DNA from: Prevotella herbatica
GTDB lineage: Bacteria; Bacteroidota; Bacteroidia; Bacteroidales; Bacteroidaceae
Assembly (NCBI RefSeq): GCF_017347605.1
Contig: NZ_AP024484.1
Span: 682,001 to 746,000, forward strand
Length of the DNA: 64,000 bases
Direction of reading: 5' to 3'
A model generated the notes under the pieces. The model was not told the origin of the DNA. It did no database searches and saw only the letters and a program-made list of their open reading frames with translations. Positions 45,421-54,599 of the stretch are shown piece by piece (the stretch's first letter is position 1; each line of letters opens with the position of its first letter). The position numbers and the translations under genes were made by a program.

Positions 45421-45509
45421 TGTCTACAAATGAATAAAGCCATAGAGAAGTATATATAACACAGAACAAGGAAGTGTTCTCATCAAGTCTTTACTCCATC
45501 ACATTTATT

Positions 45510-45755
45510 CTAAAGCAATGGTTCTAAATAGGCAATCGCATCAGTAATATCCTCGGCGAATGTCGAATGTTCCAACAGAAAGCCATTCTTTCCTTTAGAC
45601 ATTTCAGCATATAATTCGCGATTCATTTCGTTGGCATAATTACCTATAGCATATTCAATGTCGTCTTTCTGACTTTCATTTACTGACTTTGAATATATAT
45701 TCCACTTCTGATGAAAAAAGCAATAGGCTGATTCTATACTGTCTTTTGTTATCAT
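45510..45755 (-). CDS. Small hypothetical protein after lptD
   Basis: This 81-residue soluble acidic protein has no signal or membrane segment. It begins MITKDSIESAYCFFHQKWN and ends DITDAIAYLEPLL, and looks all-helical. It starts 16 bp after the lptD stop on the same strand, so it is likely co-expressed. Codon use resembles its neighbours. No family is recognised. Confidence 0.7.
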   Translation of the reverse strand: MITKDSIESAYCFFHQKWNIYSKSVNESQKDDIEYAIGNYANEMNRELYAEMSKGKNGFLLEHSTFAEDITDAIAYLEPLL

Positions 45756-45771
45756 CTAGACATATTATATA

Positions 45772-48606
45772 TTAATACCATTGTACAGCATTGCTATATC
45801 CGCTGCGCTTATCGTATTTCAATGCATCCGTAAGGGTGCTTGCATTACAACGGAATGTGAAGTTATAGCTTGTATAAGGAGCTAGCACAATAGAGCAACT
45901 CATATTGAAACAGTGAAGATCGCGCTGCAAACTTGCTGTTGTCATACTGATACCATGATTTTCGAAGTCGTAACCAGACGAGAAGCTGATGTTCCAACCT
46001 TCACTGATACGAAGGTTTCCACTGAAGTTAAGAGTCTGCGTAAACTTATAAGGATAACGCATACTACTTGTATTGAATGTACCAGAAGTATTCTCGCGCA
46101 TAGTGATACCATATCCGAATGTAAGTGACCATGGCATAGAAAACATCATATATCCGTCATCATCTGTCGCAGCCTTACTAGTATCTTTTTTCTTCTTTGC
46201 TTTGCGCTGACCGTCTATCATCGTTTCGTCAACATTTGACTCTATATCTGTATCTACACCTTCCTCGTCATTATTCTTTTTCTTCTTGTCATCATCCTTC
46301 TTGGTATCGTCACCACCGCCAAACAATTTCTTTATCTTTTCAGGATTCAATGTGTATGATATGTTCTGTGACATACCCTGGAAACGTCCAAACTTGCCCA
46401 TTCCCCAATAAGTATGATTTCCTACATAAGGATTTCCTTTTGAATCAAGCTCGTAAGCATAAGAGGCAAACACTGCATTCATGTTGAATGTATAGTTCTT
46501 CCACCATTTCAACCTTATATTCATAGACAAGTCGCTCCAAGGTTTCTCCTTAGCAGCCATATTATATGACATACTAAAACCAAGGTTATCAATGATGCTC
46601 AACTTTTTATATCCTGTAGAGTCTTTGTCTGACTTTACTTTCATCTCAATATTATTGTCAAGACCGAAACTAATGTTTCCTGTTTTTCCTTGTCCCGGAA
46701 CACCATACAATCCATTCTTATATGGAGAATACTGTACTAAATCTACAGAACCATCAGAGTTCGTACGCTGATAGGTATCATAATATCCATATCTAGAAGC
46801 ACCGAAGTCAGGAGCATAACTGAAACTTACTGTTGGAGTGAGCACGTGACGTATCGTTTGTATCTTATCACCGAAAATCTTTCGGTTTGGTGTCCAGAAA
46901 CCATATAGCTTTGTACTTGCACTTACACTGAGGTTCCAGTTATATACATTATGGAATCCATACGTTGTATCAGCAACTTCCTTTTGTGCCTTCGCATCCC
47001 ACGAACGCATAACCTTATTAGTGTACATACGGTCGGTGAAATTGAAAGACGGATTGATATTAATGTAGTTGAACAACGTAAAATTACCGCTTACAGGAAT
47101 CTGGTGCTGCATACCGTTTTTCCAGTCCTTGATAAGACTAGATTTCAACAGTTTGTCTTCTTTTGTAGAGATAGAGTTACTAACCTGACCAGTATAACTC
47201 ATTGAAATTTTTTCATACCAACGTTCCTTACCTACTGCATGAGCACGCTTAAATGGGTAGAAACGGCTGAGACTGATATTTAGGTCAGGTAGTGTCATCG
47301 CGATACTTGAGTCACGCATATTCTGGCTCAAGTTAGCAGTGCTACTCAAAGAAAGTCCGATATTAGAGAATGTTGTACTCCAACTTACAGAAGATGTACG
47401 TGTTGACTGTGTCATCGTCTGTGGGTTGTACAAACTTCCCATGTTGTTGCGCTCATAACTGGATGTTGCAAAGTTCACGCTTGCCGACAAGCTATTAAAG
47501 GGATTAGCCTTTGCATCCTGCCTATGGCTCCATTGAATCTTGAAACTTGTCTGACGTGTATAATCCGGCATGCCCTTATCACCAGTCTGAGTGTCCTGAT
47601 AACTAAGATAAAAGCTACCATTAAATTTATATCGCTGTCTATAATTACTTGCAGCACTTATCCCCCATGAACCTTTCGTATAAACTTCGCCAAGTAACTT
47701 CAAATCCCACTTATCATTCATGGCAAAATAATATCCACCATCACGAAGATAGAAACCTCGAGTACTTTCATCACCATACGTTGGCATTATAAAACCACTA
47801 GAGTAACTCTTCGAGAAAGGGAAAAATCCATAAGGAATAGCTAATGGCAACGGAACATCCGCAACAACAAGATATGCTGGTCCGAAAACCACATCCTTAC
47901 CAGGACGTACCTTTGCACGCGATAGTGCTAAATAAAAGTCTGGATGTTTCTCGTCACATGTCGTGTAACGTCCATGCTGCATGAATATTTCGCCGTTGTT
48001 GTTACGCTTAGATCGTTCGCTTCGCAGAAAGCCTTCCTGCTGCTGGGTATATACGTTGCGAATAAGTCCCTTCTTTGTTTTGAAGTTGAATGCCATGGTA
48101 TCACTTTCGTAATTATCCGATCCCATAGCAAATGTAGGAGTTCCTGTAAGTTCTTTCGTAGAATCCTTATAGACTCCAGTTGCATGCACAATGCTGCTAT
48201 CCATATTCAGAGCTATCTTCTCACTCTTCAGGTCCATCGTCTCGTATTTCACATTAGAAGATCCATAGAGATGCGCCACTTTTTTCTGTGCGTCATACAC
48301 CATAGAGTCGTTTGCCGAGAAGTTTACAGGAGCATCAATACCGTTTTTTTTCTTTTTATTCAAAGAATCAAGATGGATAGAGTCATCAACCAATTTATTG
48401 TGATGATAGATAGCCAACTGCAGAGAGTCCATCTTGGTTGTATCGATAATAGCACGACCGAGTGAATCTCTTTTAACAGAATCGTTTACAGCCATTGAAT
48501 CTACAGAGGCCAATTTCTTGTGCCTCTTAAATAATTGGAAGTTAGAACCCGCCATAACAAACATGACAGCGAGCAACAGAATTGCTATAAACGAAATTTT
48601 CCTCAT
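45772..48606 (-). CDS. lptD: LPS-assembly outer-membrane protein LptD (Bacteroidetes type)
   Basis: This 944-residue protein has a signal anchor (KISFIAILLLAVMFVMAGS). An OstA-like N-terminal beta-taco region follows (about 95-200; MVYDAQKKVAHLYGSSNVKYE), then a long beta barrel. An insert of Asp/Lys low complexity (GGGDDTKKDDDKKKKNNDEE) lies near residue 760. LptD inserts lipopolysaccharide into the outer leaflet with LptE. The -7 box at 48615-48622 leaves only about 8 bp before the ATG, so the message is nearly leaderless. Alternative starts would remove the signal sequence. Confidence 0.88.
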   Translation of the reverse strand: MRKISFIAILLLAVMFVMAGSNFQLFKRHKKLASVDSMAVNDSVKRDSLGRAIIDTTKMDSLQLAIYHHNKLVDDSIHLDSLNKKKKNGIDAPVNFSANDSMVYDAQKKVAHLYGSSNVKYETMDLKSEKIALNMDSSIVHATGVYKDSTKELTGTPTFAMGSDNYESDTMAFNFKTKKGLIRNVYTQQQEGFLRSERSKRNNNGEIFMQHGRYTTCDEKHPDFYLALSRAKVRPGKDVVFGPAYLVVADVPLPLAIPYGFFPFSKSYSSGFIMPTYGDESTRGFYLRDGGYYFAMNDKWDLKLLGEVYTKGSWGISAASNYRQRYKFNGSFYLSYQDTQTGDKGMPDYTRQTSFKIQWSHRQDAKANPFNSLSASVNFATSSYERNNMGSLYNPQTMTQSTRTSSVSWSTTFSNIGLSLSSTANLSQNMRDSSIAMTLPDLNISLSRFYPFKRAHAVGKERWYEKISMSYTGQVSNSISTKEDKLLKSSLIKDWKNGMQHQIPVSGNFTLFNYININPSFNFTDRMYTNKVMRSWDAKAQKEVADTTYGFHNVYNWNLSVSASTKLYGFWTPNRKIFGDKIQTIRHVLTPTVSFSYAPDFGASRYGYYDTYQRTNSDGSVDLVQYSPYKNGLYGVPGQGKTGNISFGLDNNIEMKVKSDKDSTGYKKLSIIDNLGFSMSYNMAAKEKPWSDLSMNIRLKWWKNYTFNMNAVFASYAYELDSKGNPYVGNHTYWGMGKFGRFQGMSQNISYTLNPEKIKKLFGGGDDTKKDDDKKKKNNDEEGVDTDIESNVDETMIDGQRKAKKKKDTSKAATDDDGYMMFSMPWSLTFGYGITMRENTSGTFNTSSMRYPYKFTQTLNFSGNLRISEGWNISFSSGYDFENHGISMTTASLQRDLHCFNMSCSIVLAPYTSYNFTFRCNASTLTDALKYDKRSGYSNAVQWY

Positions 48607-48614
48607 TCAGTCTG

Positions 48615-48622
48615 CAAAGATA
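48615..48622 (-). promoter_or_regulatory. -7 box TATCTTTG immediately before lptD
   Basis: It is an exact consensus match ending 8 bp before the lptD ATG. No good TTG was found at the usual spacing. Confidence 0.55.
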
Positions 48623-48676
48623 ATAATAACTTTTTAGTTTTCTGTTCTTAGCCTTTAGTTTTTTGTTTTTTAAACC

Positions 48677-49213
48677 TTATTCGAACATCATTTCCCATTC
48701 CTTAAAACGCTTTAAGCCATCTTTGCCGAATTTAGCGAGACTTTTCTCTGCTTCGTTTATAGATTTCTCTACTTCGGGATGAGTTTTTGAAAAGAATTTA
48801 TCAGCATAACATATCACTTTCTCTTCCATTGTTTCTGGCAAAAAGTCCTCATACGGAAGTGGAAGCCCAAGTCTTTTTATTTCTTCCTTTCCTATTCCTG
48901 CTCCGGTATGTCGCTCACAAATGCGGGCATGATCAGGATATCCCTCAGCACGCATCATCTCAGCACCTATTCTTCCATGTATCAGATATAGCTCATTTCC
49001 GAAACAATATATCCCAGGAGCATTACATTTTATGATACCGATGTCATGAAGCATTGCAGCCTCCTCAACAAATCTACGGTTGAGATTCAGTTCTGGATGC
49101 AAGTCACAAATTTTCAGCGCACGCTTTGTTACAAGGCTGCTGTGAGTCATGAATATATAACGAAGTTTGTTATCTTCATTATAATATTTATCTATAATAC
49201 TCTGATAATCCAT
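48677..49213 (-). CDS. HD-domain phosphohydrolase
   Basis: This 178-residue protein carries the HD metal motif: His in MTHSSLVTKRAL, AAMLHDIGII (HD), LIHGRIGAEM and CYADKFFS. It matches the HDIG-type cytoplasmic phosphohydrolases of Bacteroidetes, close to predicted nucleotide or polyphosphate hydrolases. The substrate is unknown. It lies 70 bp before lptD on the same strand and after the terminator of the upstream gene. Confidence 0.88.
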   Translation of the reverse strand: MDYQSIIDKYYNEDNKLRYIFMTHSSLVTKRALKICDLHPELNLNRRFVEEAAMLHDIGIIKCNAPGIYCFGNELYLIHGRIGAEMMRAEGYPDHARICERHTGAGIGKEEIKRLGLPLPYEDFLPETMEEKVICYADKFFSKTHPEVEKSINEAEKSLAKFGKDGLKRFKEWEMMFE

Positions 49214-49224
49214 AGCTATTAGTT

Positions 49225-49258
49225 AAAAAAGGGGGAAAGGGCATAGCCCAATCCCCTC
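49225..49258 (-). terminator. Terminator after the carboxyltransferase gene
   Basis: On the minus strand a G-rich stem (GAGGGG...CCCCC pairing over 49231-49258) with a TAT loop is followed by TTTTTT. Confidence 0.85.
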
Positions 49259-49284
49259 TATATAAAAAATGATAATATTTTCTA

Positions 49285-51060
49285 TTATGCTTCAGGACGC
49301 TGGATATAAGCGATGACATCACCCTTATTAACCTTTGTTCCCTGCTTTGCGTTGATTTCTACTAGTTTGCCACCAAGAGCTGCATTGATTGTCTCAAATT
49401 CACCCCATGAAGTACAAATGAAGCAGAAAGCATCACCTTCTTTGTATTCCTTGCCGATATATGGCTCAACTGCAGGAGCAGCTTCACCTTCACCCTGGAA
49501 TTCCCAGAATATCTGTCCCTTTACAGGAGCAACGATAGCATCAGCCTTAGCGTGCTTGAATGCAGCAGCCTCTTCAGGACTTGTCTTTGCACCAAGTTTA
49601 GCGTCCTTAGCCTTCTGCAAGTCAGCAAGGAAGTTTTTCTTAGCCTGACCGCTCTTGTAGTTGCGATACTGCTCTGGATGCATAGCAAGTTCAAAGAGTT
49701 CCTCATTGTCATTACCATATTCCCATCCATTCTCGTCCATTTCTTTCTTGAAGTCGTCAAGAGCATTTGTCAACAATGTATGAGGATCAGCATCAGTGAA
49801 CTCACGTCCCTGCTTCTTAGCCAATTCAATCAACTCTGGAGAAATTGTTCCAGGAATCTTTCCACTCTTACCGAGAATCATACCCCACATAGACTCATCC
49901 ATCATCACGAAGCGACCTTTACCCTGCTCCATTGTGAGAAGATTCATCAATGCGATGTTCTTTGTATATTGACTGAAAGGAGTTACCAATGGAGGATAAC
50001 CAACACGTGGCCATACATATTCAACTTCATTGAAGAGCTTCACAAGCATGTCGTCAAGAGATATTTCATCTTCACCCTTCTTCTTACGAAGGTTGTTGAT
50101 AGTCTGACGAATGCCACCAAGGTCAGCCATCATAGAACCCATCATACCACCAGGAAGTCCACAACCAAGAAGCAAAGAAGACATAATCTTGTTTGCTGGG
50201 TTGATGAAATATCCAAGCCATTCATCAATGAATTCCTGAGTAAGGGCACGAGCCTTCATATATGCGTTCATGTTGATCTCAGGTACATCGAAACCCTCGT
50301 TTTTCAACATGCTGATTACTGATATTACATCTGGGTGAACTTTACCCCATGCCAATGGCTCAATAGCTGTATCAATGATATCACAACCATTGTTACAAAC
50401 TTCAAGAATAGAAGCCATAGACAAACCAGGGCCTGAATGTCCGTGATATTCTATAATAATCTCAGGATACTTATCCTTAATAGCCTTTGTCAGTTTACCA
50501 AGAAGTGCTGGCTGACCAACACCTGCCATATCCTTAAGACATATTTCTTCAGCACCTGCTTCAATAAGCTGATCAGCTATTTTTGAATAGTATTCCAATG
50601 TGTGAACAGGAGAGGTTGTGATACACAGAGTACCCTGTGCTGTCATGCCAGCTTCCTTAGCCCACTTTATTGAAGGAATAATGTTACGAACATCATTCAA
50701 ACCGTCAAATATACGAGTGATATCTGTTCCCTGAGCATGCTTTACTTTATACATAAGTGCACGAACATCATCTGGAACTGGATACATACGCAGTCCATTA
50801 AGACCACGGTCAAGCATGTGAGTCTTTATACCTGCCTCGTTAAGAGGTTTACAAAAAGCACGTACAGCTTCGTTAGGATTTTCGCCAGCAAGGAGGTTTA
50901 CCTGCTCGAAAGCACCACCATTAGTTTCAACACGAGCGAAACAACCCATTTCAATAAAAACAGGAGCTATGCGCTCAAGCTGATCCTTACGAGGCTGGAA
51001 CTTACCTGAACTCTGCCACATATCTCTATAAACGAGACTGAACTGAATTTTCTTTCCCAT
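49285..51060 (-). CDS. Carboxyltransferase-domain protein with degenerate biotinyl domain
   Basis: This 591-residue protein resembles the oxaloacetate-decarboxylase alpha/pyruvate-carboxylase B carboxyltransferase. The TIM barrel (about 5-300) contains FSLVYRDMWQSS, IFDGLNDVRN, ICLKDMAGVG (catalytic Lys) and YHGHSGPG (metal His pair). PycB_OADA-like sequence runs to about 500 and a biotinyl-like domain occupies the last 75 residues. That domain has no EAMKM; its place is taken by CTSWGEFETINAALGG, with no Lys. It therefore probably cannot be biotinylated in cis. The start at 51060 is chosen over 51120. No decarboxylase membrane subunit is adjacent. Confidence 0.85.
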   Translation of the reverse strand: MGKKIQFSLVYRDMWQSSGKFQPRKDQLERIAPVFIEMGCFARVETNGGAFEQVNLLAGENPNEAVRAFCKPLNEAGIKTHMLDRGLNGLRMYPVPDDVRALMYKVKHAQGTDITRIFDGLNDVRNIIPSIKWAKEAGMTAQGTLCITTSPVHTLEYYSKIADQLIEAGAEEICLKDMAGVGQPALLGKLTKAIKDKYPEIIIEYHGHSGPGLSMASILEVCNNGCDIIDTAIEPLAWGKVHPDVISVISMLKNEGFDVPEINMNAYMKARALTQEFIDEWLGYFINPANKIMSSLLLGCGLPGGMMGSMMADLGGIRQTINNLRKKKGEDEISLDDMLVKLFNEVEYVWPRVGYPPLVTPFSQYTKNIALMNLLTMEQGKGRFVMMDESMWGMILGKSGKIPGTISPELIELAKKQGREFTDADPHTLLTNALDDFKKEMDENGWEYGNDNEELFELAMHPEQYRNYKSGQAKKNFLADLQKAKDAKLGAKTSPEEAAAFKHAKADAIVAPVKGQIFWEFQGEGEAAPAVEPYIGKEYKEGDAFCFICTSWGEFETINAALGGKLVEINAKQGTKVNKGDVIAYIQRPEA

Positions 51061-51214
51061 ATTATATTTTATAGTTGATTTTTTATATAAAAAACAGATA
51101 AGGAATTGCCATAGTTCCATATATAAACAGAACCCTGGTGCTTATCAGCGTGCAAATTTAGATAAAAATTTCCAAAAACACCACCATTACATCCATTTTT
51201 TACAATTATTCCCT

Positions 51215-51222
51215 TATATTTG
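51215..51222 (+). promoter_or_regulatory. -7 box TATATTTG
   Basis: It is a consensus match 18 bp before the lipoprotein ATG at 51241. Confidence 0.5.
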
Positions 51223-51240
51223 CACAAAATTTGTAATGTT

Positions 51241-52089
51241 ATGAAATCAAAATTATTCGCTATCATATCAGCTGTTTTGTTGTCTACCACAGCATGCAGC
51301 AACAAGGGTAGCAACAAGCCTGACCCTATGTCGGGACATACTAATGATGAAATGAAAATGACAGGTGATAAGACTGTCTACGGACTAGCTTGCGAAGGCT
51401 GCAACGACTCTACAATCCTACTACTTCCTAACGATGGGAGCGACCCAATAAAATATGATATCATTGACGCTCACAACAAAAAGCGTGTGCTTGGAAGCAT
51501 ACATGTGGGAGACTGGATTGGTGTTGTATTGAATAAATCTGATAAGCATGTTGCCGACGAAGTTGTAAATCTAGATGAATTAAAAGGTATATGGTGCTAC
51601 GTGGTCATGCCGAAGATGCGCAACTACGAGAACATGAGCAAGAAATTGCAGAAGCGTATAATGAAAGATATGCCAGACTCTGTGAAACAGACTTATCTTG
51701 TACCTCGAGAATATGGATTCTGGCTTAGAAGACAATGGACTGCACAAAGCGTTGGATATGTTAGTTCGCAGAGTTCACTTGAAGATGAAAGTCCTGTTGT
51801 ATATCCTCAGTTAGGATATTTCACTAGTTGGCATATTTGGAATGGCAAACTTGTTGTTGTGAGTGCAACTCCTGTATTCAACAAGAATAACACCATTACT
51901 ACAATAAATCCTAAGAACGATACCTGCAACATTGATTATCTTGGCGACGACTCACTCGTTTTGAGCGACCGTGACGGAGCAAGAAGCTATTACAGAAAGA
52001 AGGACATCAAAGATGTAAACGTGAAGGCTAAGAAAATCGCAGCACAACTTAAAATAGAGGCTTTACAAAGAGCAAAAGATCAGGAATAG
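51241..52089 (+). CDS. Lipoprotein of unknown function
   Basis: This 282-residue protein has a clear lipoprotein signal (SKLFAIISAVLLSTTACS). The mature protein is soluble and charged: GDKTVYGLACEGCNDSTILLLP near the start, GDWIGVVLNKSDKH, a middle NYENMSKKLQKRIMKDM helix, and SDRDGARSYYRKKD near the C-terminus. The opening two-Cys CEGC motif might bind metal. Shorter start 51241 is chosen because the seven residues from 51220 lie inside the promoter. I do not recognise a family. Confidence 0.85.
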   Translation: MKSKLFAIISAVLLSTTACSNKGSNKPDPMSGHTNDEMKMTGDKTVYGLACEGCNDSTILLLPNDGSDPIKYDIIDAHNKKRVLGSIHVGDWIGVVLNKSDKHVADEVVNLDELKGIWCYVVMPKMRNYENMSKKLQKRIMKDMPDSVKQTYLVPREYGFWLRRQWTAQSVGYVSSQSSLEDESPVVYPQLGYFTSWHIWNGKLVVVSATPVFNKNNTITTINPKNDTCNIDYLGDDSLVLSDRDGARSYYRKKDIKDVNVKAKKIAAQLKIEALQRAKDQE

Positions 52090-52150
52090 ATTCCTTGTAT
52101 CAGTCACTATTGTTATCTTGCCTTTCTAATGAATATCATATTGGCTAATT

Positions 52151-52181
52151 AAAAAAGCCTCTCCCCCTCACGGGGAAAGGC
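52151..52181 (-). terminator. Leftward terminator
   Basis: GCCTCTCCCC (52157-52166) pairs with GGGGAAAGGC (52172-52181) with one mismatch, and on the minus strand a T6 run follows. Confidence 0.75.
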
Positions 52182-52560
52182 ATTCGGAGTACACACTCTC
52201 TAGTGTGAATAACCCTGTTAAACGACTCATATAAACAGGGAACGATAGAATCAAACTTCTATCAAAATTCAAGTAATATTAAGATTAGGCCGCGGTTCTC
52301 ACGAATCTTAAAAAAACACGATACCGCTGCTGCAGCACCATGACAGGCCTTCAATTTAAGTTATATCGTATTTAATGCGATTAAGCATCGTTGTTATATT
52401 CATCTAGGAAATCCGCCAGTATACATGTTTTATGATAACTGTTGTTTGTTCTATATATTAGAGATAACATTTTCAATTTAGTCTTTACCAAGTGCTCACC
52501 TAAATCGGATAGTGATTAATTCAGGGATTGCATTTATATATTCTATTGTTTTAGAATTCT

Positions 52561-52577
52561 GTTACTTCACAAGTAAC
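52561..52577. repeat. 17-bp palindrome, copy 1
   Basis: GTTACTT-CAC-AAGTAAC is a 7-bp hairpin. With the copy at 52831-52847 it forms a 19-bp inverted pair including flanking AG/CT. Confidence 0.7.
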
Positions 52578-52830
52578 AGAACGAATTCGGAGTAAACGAT
52601 ATAAAAATGGACGAAAAACACGATACAAGATCTCCTTTGCGCACTTTATAAGGTTAGCACACAACAACGAATGAAAATTATATGAAAGTTTAAAATGTGT
52701 TTAAAAAGAACTCATTAAGATAACTTATGTCCTTTAATTTACATTCTTATTTGTTTTGTAGTTAATTTATGTAAAAACACATACGTCTTTGTAAAAATTT
52801 ATATACATTTGTAGTCAAATAACAAACGCT

Positions 52831-52847
52831 GTTACTTGTGAAGTAAC
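52831..52847. repeat. 17-bp palindrome, copy 2
   Basis: GTTACTT-GTG-AAGTAAC is the reverse complement of the copy at 52561. It lies 27 bp beyond the integrase stop, followed by TTTTTT on the plus strand. Confidence 0.7.
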
Positions 52848-52874
52848 GGCTGTTTTTTCCCCTAGATTTTTATA

Positions 52875-53753
52875 CTATACAGCGACAAGATATCGGCATA
52901 TTTTGCTGTTTACAGCACCAATTTCAGCCGCACTAAAACCACCTAGATATATCTGTGTGGTTCTGATACTTCGGTGCCCCAGAGCCGCACTAATAAGTTC
53001 CACAGGAACATGGTTGCGAAGGGCCGCCGTAGCCCATGAATGGCGAAGCGTATATGAGGAAACACGGCGAGTGATGCCAAGAGCGGCGGCAAGACGCGAT
53101 ATACATGAGTTGAAATAACGGAGGCGAGACTGGTAGCGGCGATAACCTTCTGCGGTACGCATGTCACTCCTAGGCATATTCAAGTCATTCACGATCTTCA
53201 TTGTTTTTTTCATCACCGAGATGCTTATACTAGTGCCTGTCTTATGACGGTTGTAAGTGAGGACTCCACTATTGACGCTACTGAAATTAATGTTCATAAA
53301 GTCAACGAATGACATGCCGCACAGACTGTATAAGGATGCCGCAATCTTTTGGGTACGCTTAAGTGCTGGTTGCTCTATATTGGCACAGAGAAGGGTCTTA
53401 AGATCCTTAGCGTCGAGAGCACGTCTACGGCTAATATCAATACCTGTATAGACATCATGGAAAAGGCGGAAAACAAAGCGAGCATATCCAGCATCCACAC
53501 CCTTGTTATAAATAGCACGAAGCATACGCATATAGGTAGAAATCGTGTTGGGGCAGTAGTTATGATAGCGAAGATCACGCTCATAGGCAACAAGTCGCTT
53601 ACGGGTTAAGTCGGTAAATTGAACTTCGCTGCGACGGATGTAATTTGTGAATGACTTCAGTGCGTTACGATAAAGACGAGCAGTGGCGAAACGTCCATCT
53701 GCCTCTAGCTGGGCCGAACATCTCACTGCAAACTGTGAAAATGATAATGACAT
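52875..53753 (-). CDS. Tyrosine recombinase (Tsr-like), first catalytic Arg replaced by Cys
   Basis: This 292-residue site-specific recombinase has an N-terminal SAM-like core-binding domain (about residues 8-95) and a catalytic domain. Motifs are YTLRHSWATAAL (Arg237/His238), ALGHRS (His260) and the nucleophile TTQIYLGG (Tyr269). The usual box-I sequence of this Bacteroidetes group is RGMSFVD; here it is SLCGMSFVD, so position 145 is Cys encoded by TGC, one base from the Arg codon CGC. This probably weakens or abolishes recombination. The start at 53753 is the first Met compatible with the domain start. Palindromes lie just downstream. Confidence 0.85.
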   Translation of the reverse strand: MSLSFSQFAVRCSAQLEADGRFATARLYRNALKSFTNYIRRSEVQFTDLTRKRLVAYERDLRYHNYCPNTISTYMRMLRAIYNKGVDAGYARFVFRLFHDVYTGIDISRRRALDAKDLKTLLCANIEQPALKRTQKIAASLYSLCGMSFVDFMNINFSSVNSGVLTYNRHKTGTSISISVMKKTMKIVNDLNMPRSDMRTAEGYRRYQSRLRYFNSCISRLAAALGITRRVSSYTLRHSWATAALRNHVPVELISAALGHRSIRTTQIYLGGFSAAEIGAVNSKICRYLVAV

Positions 53754-54120
53754 AATAAAAAGTATTTTAAAAATAAAACACAAAGTTACAACACTCAAGG
53801 CGATTAACAAAGGTGGGATTCTTAAAAAAGATGAAAGGTGTATAGACAAAGGTATGCTATAAATCAGTCTAAAACAGACTCCTGTCAATAGCCGATGCAT
53901 TATTGTAGACAAAATACAGGATTGCAAGTGAGAGCAGAGCTAGCTTGAGCTATGTTGAGTGCAGCTAATATTATTTATAAAATAGCGGCTCGTTATTGCT
54001 CATAAGTCTTCATTCACACTACTTGTCTACCAGACCTTGCCCCCCATCTAGTCGAATGTACACCATCGACCACCAGTCATAACAATCATCAAGTCTTGTT
54101 CACGGAGTGGAACTTGTTTT

Positions 54121-54189
54121 TCGGTACTTTTGTGGCATGTCAACCCGCACTTTTGTGACAGTTCAATCGGTGTTTTGCTATCAGTAAGC
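54121..54189. mobile_element. Tandem 23-24-bp repeats resembling an IS21-family end
   Basis: Three imperfect units start near 54121, 54145 and 54168: CGGTACTTTTGTGGCATGTC, CGCACTTTTGTGACAGTTC and CGGTGTTTTGCTATCAG. Multiple direct repeats of about this size mark IS21-family termini. No transposase is present, so this is at most a relic. Confidence 0.4.
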
Positions 54190-54276
54190 TAAGGCGATGA
54201 GACACAACAGCAACGTTATTAAAGATAAATATATTTTCTTTTGGTTCTCACATTGATGTCTTGCAAGTTTTGACAG

Positions 54277-54545
54277 CCGATTCTCCCGCAGATAATCGCA
54301 GACAAGCCCCAAAACTACACCAGCAACTAACTGTCTTTCTCTGCGAAATAATGCAGCCTACTGCATTCCTCTGCGCTATCTGCGAGAGAATATTCACATA
54401 AGCGTACTCAATCAATTTACAAATAAGAAACCTCAAATGTCTCTCGCAGATTCACGCAGACAAAAGACAGTTACCACATAGTGGAGACAATGCTGTTCAT
54501 GTTGATACAATAAATCTGCGGGAGACAATGCCGTTCACGCAAATA
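54277..54545. repeat. CTGCGGGAGA repeat family, left cluster
   Basis: Several copies of a motif close to TCTGCGGGAGA lie in both orientations, e.g. TCTCCCGCAGATAATCGCAG at 54281 and AATCTGCGGGAGACAATGCC near 54510. They are related to the cluster at 56170-56400 on the other side of the oxidoreductase gene. Confidence 0.75.
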
Positions 54546-54599
54546 TATCTTGCCCGCGAATGCAGAGCCAAGGTCATTCATGAGGGATCTCACTCCTAA

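Larger units (their letters stand above)
45207..45509. other. Non-coding gap with promoter and two hairpins
   Basis: This gap of 303 bp holds the minus-strand gpx promoter (TATCTTTG at 45250-45257, TTG at 45278-45280). It also has a 9-bp hairpin at 45343-45366 and a perfect 12-bp hairpin at 45393-45420. The latter probably terminates the lptD operon. Confidence 0.75.
52090..52874. other. 785-bp non-coding stretch with hairpins and palindromes
   Basis: There is no credible ORF. The left part (52151-52316) holds several stems: GCCTCTCCCC/GGGGAAAGGC at 52157-52181, CACACT/AGTGTG at 52192-52207, CCCTGTT/AACAGGG at 52213-52240 and TAAGATT/AATCTTA at 52280-52310. Two of these have A-runs on the left, so they terminate leftward transcripts. 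The right part contains the 17-bp palindromes at 52561 and 52831. Confidence 0.7.

Noticed and set aside
47944..48465. 173-residue plus-strand ORF antisense to lptD
   Set aside because: It is an open frame opposite a real gene with Cys/Arg/Ser-rich shadow composition, and has no promoter of its own.
49552..50322. 256-residue plus-strand ORF antisense to the carboxyltransferase gene
   Set aside because: It is a shadow of a clear gene with no RBS context or recognisable domain.
53375..53593. Small minus-strand ORF inside the recombinase gene
   Set aside because: It lies in another frame of the recombinase and lacks any signal of its own.
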